A DNA stretch of 42,639 nt from Chryseobacterium taeanense (GTDB lineage: Bacteria > Bacteroidota > Bacteroidia > Flavobacteriales > Weeksellaceae): assembly GCF_900099685.1 (NCBI RefSeq), contig NZ_FNDW01000016.1, positions 1-42,639 on the forward strand. Direction: 5' to 3'. Shown piece by piece: positions 40,118 through 42,639 of the stretch. Position numbers and translations under genes: made by a program. The notes under the pieces were generated by a model. That model made no database searches. It was not told where the DNA came from and saw only the letters and a program-made list of their open reading frames with translations. Position 1 is the stretch's first letter. Each line of letters begins with the position of its first letter.

Positions 40118-41257
40118 ATGATACAGCCTATTAAGCATTTTGCCATCAATTGGGTTGACGGGATGAAGGTTTCCCAGAGACATCTTAACGATCAGGACAA
40201 TTTTTTAATTGACACCATAAGAGATGCCAATTCACTGGCCATTACGACATATAATTACGGACTTTTACCTATATCCAACGAATTTACGGACCGTACGATT
40301 TTTGATGTTCATAATACAGCGACAAATGATGTTCAGCTGGTTATCAAACATTGCAGTGCAGTAACGCTTGCCGGGTACAGAATCGAACTTAATGACAGAA
40401 GAGTCAGCGTAAAATCACTGGCAAGAACAATGAATGAGGAACAGGCAGACGGAGATTATTATATTTTGATTTCCGTTAATCCTTTTGATAAAGTGCCGTT
40501 CGGAGATATTGATCCCGAAGAAATTCCGCCGCGCCATCCCAATACACAGTCCAATCATCATATTGAACTTCTTCCCATTGCCTCTCTAAACAGCAGCTAT
40601 TCCGGAGGAAACTATCTGATTATTGGTAAGGTTGATCTGAAAGGAAATATTGCTCAGGTAGATTCTAATTTTATTCCGCCGTGTACTTCTATACAGAGTC
40701 ATCCGGCATTGCTGAACTATTACAATGTTTTTGCAAAATCTATCGGAAATCTTCAGCAATACTCTTTTAAGATTATTCAGAAAGCATCTCATAAAAATCA
40801 AAATACAGCTTTGGCACAGAACGTTAAGTTTTTGTGTAATACCATGATTGATACATTCGGCGATATGTATTTCCAGTTCAGAAATATCACCCCTTATCAG
40901 TCACCTGTATTTTTAATCGAGTCTTTTGCAAAACTGGCGCTCCGTCTGTACAATGCTACTCAGGTTCTGGTGCCTGCAGAGTTGGAAGAAATGCTCAATT
41001 ATAGCCTGGAATGGAGTGAAATTGCTCCTCATACCTTGCTCAATCAATTGTCGATTGTCGCTGAAACCAATTATGACCATCACAATTGTGGTGAGCCGTT
41101 GTTGTACATCCAGCAGATGCTGCGAAGTCTGGAAACCATTTTCTCTAAACTTAGTGAGCTGGATTATATTGGCCAGCGAAAAGAAAACATCATCGTCAAC
41201 GAACAGGAGGTTTCAAACAACAACAATCCGAAAAGAGGCTGGAGTGTTTTAGATTAA
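40118..41257 (+). CDS. tssK: Type VI secretion baseplate protein TssK
   Basis: 379 residues from the ATG at 40118. The N-terminus INWVDGMKVSQRHLNDQDNF matches the TssK hallmark (W-x-EG-x-x-x-x-x-x-HF/L-x-x-Q-D). The middle part, YYILISVNPFDKVPFG, then HIELLPIASLN, and NFIPPCTSIQSHPALLNYYN (the IPPxxxIxAxPxL motif), also follows TssK. The C-terminal part would contact the membrane complex. TssK trimers link the baseplate to that complex. Last gene of the three-gene T6SS fragment; a terminator follows. Confidence 0.78.
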   Translation: MIQPIKHFAINWVDGMKVSQRHLNDQDNFLIDTIRDANSLAITTYNYGLLPISNEFTDRTIFDVHNTATNDVQLVIKHCSAVTLAGYRIELNDRRVSVKSLARTMNEEQADGDYYILISVNPFDKVPFGDIDPEEIPPRHPNTQSNHHIELLPIASLNSSYSGGNYLIIGKVDLKGNIAQVDSNFIPPCTSIQSHPALLNYYNVFAKSIGNLQQYSFKIIQKASHKNQNTALAQNVKFLCNTMIDTFGDMYFQFRNITPYQSPVFLIESFAKLALRLYNATQVLVPAELEEMLNYSLEWSEIAPHTLLNQLSIVAETNYDHHNCGEPLLYIQQMLRSLETIFSKLSELDYIGQRKENIIVNEQEVSNNNNPKRGWSVLD

Positions 41258-41280
41258 AATAAATTCAACATACTTATTAT

Positions 41281-41310
41281 AAATCCCGTTATTCTCTTCG
41301 GGATTTTTTA
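41281..41310 (+). terminator. Terminator after tssK
   Basis: AAATCCCG, loop TTATTCTCTT, CGGGATTT followed by T run. Confidence 0.8.
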
Positions 41311-41340
41311 TGTAAAATTGTTTCAGATAAATTTAAAAAA

Positions 41341-42519
41341 ATGAACACAGATAAAATAAGACAGGATATCAGGGGACTTAAAGACGGAAAGATCTTCCTT
41401 AATAATGCAGGATCTTCTTTAATGCCATCAGTAGTTGTTGACTCTATGATTGATTACCTTGAGCTGGAAGAGCAGATGGGTGGCTATGAAGTTGCCAACA
41501 GAAATTCTGAAGTGCTGGAAGAGTTTTATAGTGAAACAGCAAAATTAATTAATGCAAAACCTCATAACATTGCTTTTGCAACAAGTGCTACCGAAGCATT
41601 TGCCAAGGCTTTGTCGAGCATTATCTTTAAGGAAAATGATGTTATCATTACGACTGCCGATGATTATATTTCTAATCAGATTACTTTTATTTCACTCCAA
41701 AAAAAGCTGAATGTGAAGATTATCAGGATGAAAAACCTGCCTGATAATGAACTGGATCTTGACGATCTGGAAAAATTAATTAAAGAACATCATCCAAGGC
41801 TTGTGGCGGTAACCCATATTCCTACCAATTCAGGATTGATACAAGATGTGGAAGGTGTTGGGAAACTCTGCAAACAATATGATATTTTGTACCTGGTTGA
41901 TGCCTGTCAGTCGGTGGGCCAAATGGTTGTTGATGTACAAAAAATTAATTGTGATTTTCTTACGGCCACCGGTAGGAAATTCATGAGAGGGCCAAGAGGA
42001 ACAGGGTTTTTATATGTTTCGGATAAAGCTTTAAAAGAGAACTATGCGCCACTGCTTCTGGATATGAGAGGTGCCGACTGGACAGCTCCTGATGATTATA
42101 TATTGTTTGATACCGCTAAACGATTTGAGCATTGGGAAATTTCCTATGCGTCTTTAGCTGGTTTTACTCAGGCTTTAAAATATGCCAATACCATTGGTAT
42201 GCATGAAATCGAAAAATACAATGCCTCTCTTTCGCAAACGCTCCGCAATAATCTTCAGAGCAGCGGGTTCCGGGTATGGGATTTGGGTAAGCATCTGAGC
42301 AGCATTATTACATTCACCGGTCCTGAAGGAGATCTTGATGCCATTCAGAAGGTATTGAATGATAATAGCGTATTTTTTTCAGTGACGTATAAAAATTCTG
42401 CTTTAATAGATTTTACCCGAAAAAATATTCATGGAATTGTGCGGCTTTCACCACATTATTTCAATACTTTGGAGGAAATAGAAAATGTTTCTGCTATGTT
42501 AAAGGAAAGCTTAGCTTAA
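41341..42519 (+). CDS. Class V PLP-dependent aminotransferase / cysteine-desulfurase-like enzyme
   Basis: 392 residues, fold-type I. PLP-binding residues: Asp187 (YLVDACQSVGQ), Lys213 (TATGRKFMRGPRGTGFLYV), and the start IFLNNAGSSLMPSVVVDSM. The R-K-F-x-R-GPRGTGFL signature is seen in EgtE-type and isopenicillin-N-epimerase-type members rather than in the housekeeping SufS/IscS, and no active-site Cys loop is evident. It may therefore act as a C-S lyase or an epimerase; the substrate is unknown. It is separated from the T6SS genes by a terminator, so it is not part of that operon. Confidence 0.82.
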   Translation: MNTDKIRQDIRGLKDGKIFLNNAGSSLMPSVVVDSMIDYLELEEQMGGYEVANRNSEVLEEFYSETAKLINAKPHNIAFATSATEAFAKALSSIIFKENDVIITTADDYISNQITFISLQKKLNVKIIRMKNLPDNELDLDDLEKLIKEHHPRLVAVTHIPTNSGLIQDVEGVGKLCKQYDILYLVDACQSVGQMVVDVQKINCDFLTATGRKFMRGPRGTGFLYVSDKALKENYAPLLLDMRGADWTAPDDYILFDTAKRFEHWEISYASLAGFTQALKYANTIGMHEIEKYNASLSQTLRNNLQSSGFRVWDLGKHLSSIITFTGPEGDLDAIQKVLNDNSVFFSVTYKNSALIDFTRKNIHGIVRLSPHYFNTLEEIENVSAMLKESLA

Positions 42520-42578
42520 GGTCTGTTTAAAATTTTTATAACCACAAAAGGTACTGTGTTAATATGCAAATTATTTTT

Positions 42579-42586
42579 TAAATTTG
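42579..42586 (+). promoter_or_regulatory. -7 promoter element at the window edge
   Basis: TAAATTTG, exact TAnnTTTG match, about 60 bases after the aminotransferase stop. It would drive a transcript starting near 42590, which leaves the window. Confidence 0.5.
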
Positions 42587-42591
42587 TTTAA

Positions 42592-42639
42592 ACTATTTTA
42601 GGGGAAAGCTATTATTTATCCCGTTCAGACAGGCGAAAC
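42592..42639 (+). ncRNA. Possible 5' end of an RNA gene (RNase P RNA-like), cut by the window end
   Basis: Directly after the promoter comes GGGGAAAGC and then CCCGTTCAGACAGGCGAAAC. CAGACAGGCG recalls the CAGACAGUCGC stretch near the 5' end of bacterial RNase P RNA. No start codon opens a reading frame in this piece. Only 48 bases are available, so this is tentative. Confidence 0.25.

Overview
The window looks like the chromosome of a flavobacterium close to Chryseobacterium (Bacteroidota). The support is AT-rich intergenic DNA, many promoters with the Bacteroidota -7 element TAnnTTTG, a short 288-residue primary sigma factor, a fused DAHP synthase/chorismate mutase, a DnaX without the zinc module, a TonB-dependent receptor, DUF4294, DUF4286 and DUF3347 proteins, and type VI secretion genes of the Bacteroidota subtype. 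All of this is read by eye from the sequence; no search was run.

Layout. 1-3.7 kb: a secreted DUF1349 protein, a LuxR-type regulator, and an alpha-oxoamine synthase (serine palmitoyltransferase or sulfonolipid cysteate acyltransferase type) followed by a TetR regulator. 3.8-9.8 kb: housekeeping genes dnaX (interrupted by a frameshift at an A10 run), DAHP synthase/chorismate mutase behind a 360-base leader, rsgA, ndk and rpe. 9.8-15.6 kb: an M42 peptidase with a small membrane protein, DUF4294, a NUDIX hydrolase, a LacI regulator with a PfkB sugar kinase, and two tiny genes (a double-glycine-leader peptide and a proline-rich lipoprotein). 15.8-19.4 kb: gyrA and a secreted TPR protein. 19.5-23.5 kb: nicotinamidase, then a tightly overlapping operon with bacillithiol-linked proteins (YfiT/BstA type, DUF1569, YtxJ) and a Crp/Fnr regulator, then a second Crp/Fnr regulator. 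23.7-31 kb: a general-stress island with a disordered acidic/RGG protein carrying a KGG-like tail, a YciE/F ferritin-like protein, a large catalase, a formaldehyde-dehydrogenase-like ADH, a CinA-like protein, an SDR and a GSP26-like flavin-binding protein. 31.3-37.9 kb: kdsA, a secreted protein, a TonB-dependent receptor, a DUF3347 protein, rpoD and an S1/P1 nuclease. 38.2-41.3 kb: a three-gene type VI secretion fragment tssG-tssN-tssK. 41.3 kb to the end: a class V aminotransferase and, at the very edge, a promoter and perhaps the start of an RNA gene.

The most interesting observation is in the 440-base gap before DAHP synthase. It holds an unannotated 17-codon reading frame, MYFRSSGRYYRFYYWYC, with nine aromatic codons. 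Mutually exclusive hairpins and a 21-base palindrome follow it. It reads like a ribosome-mediated attenuator for aromatic amino acids. Other points of interest are the dnaX slippage site, a Fnr-like operator placed at about -42 before the stress island, a 22-bp tandem repeat before kdsA, the orphan GG-leader peptide, and the isolated T6SS baseplate genes.
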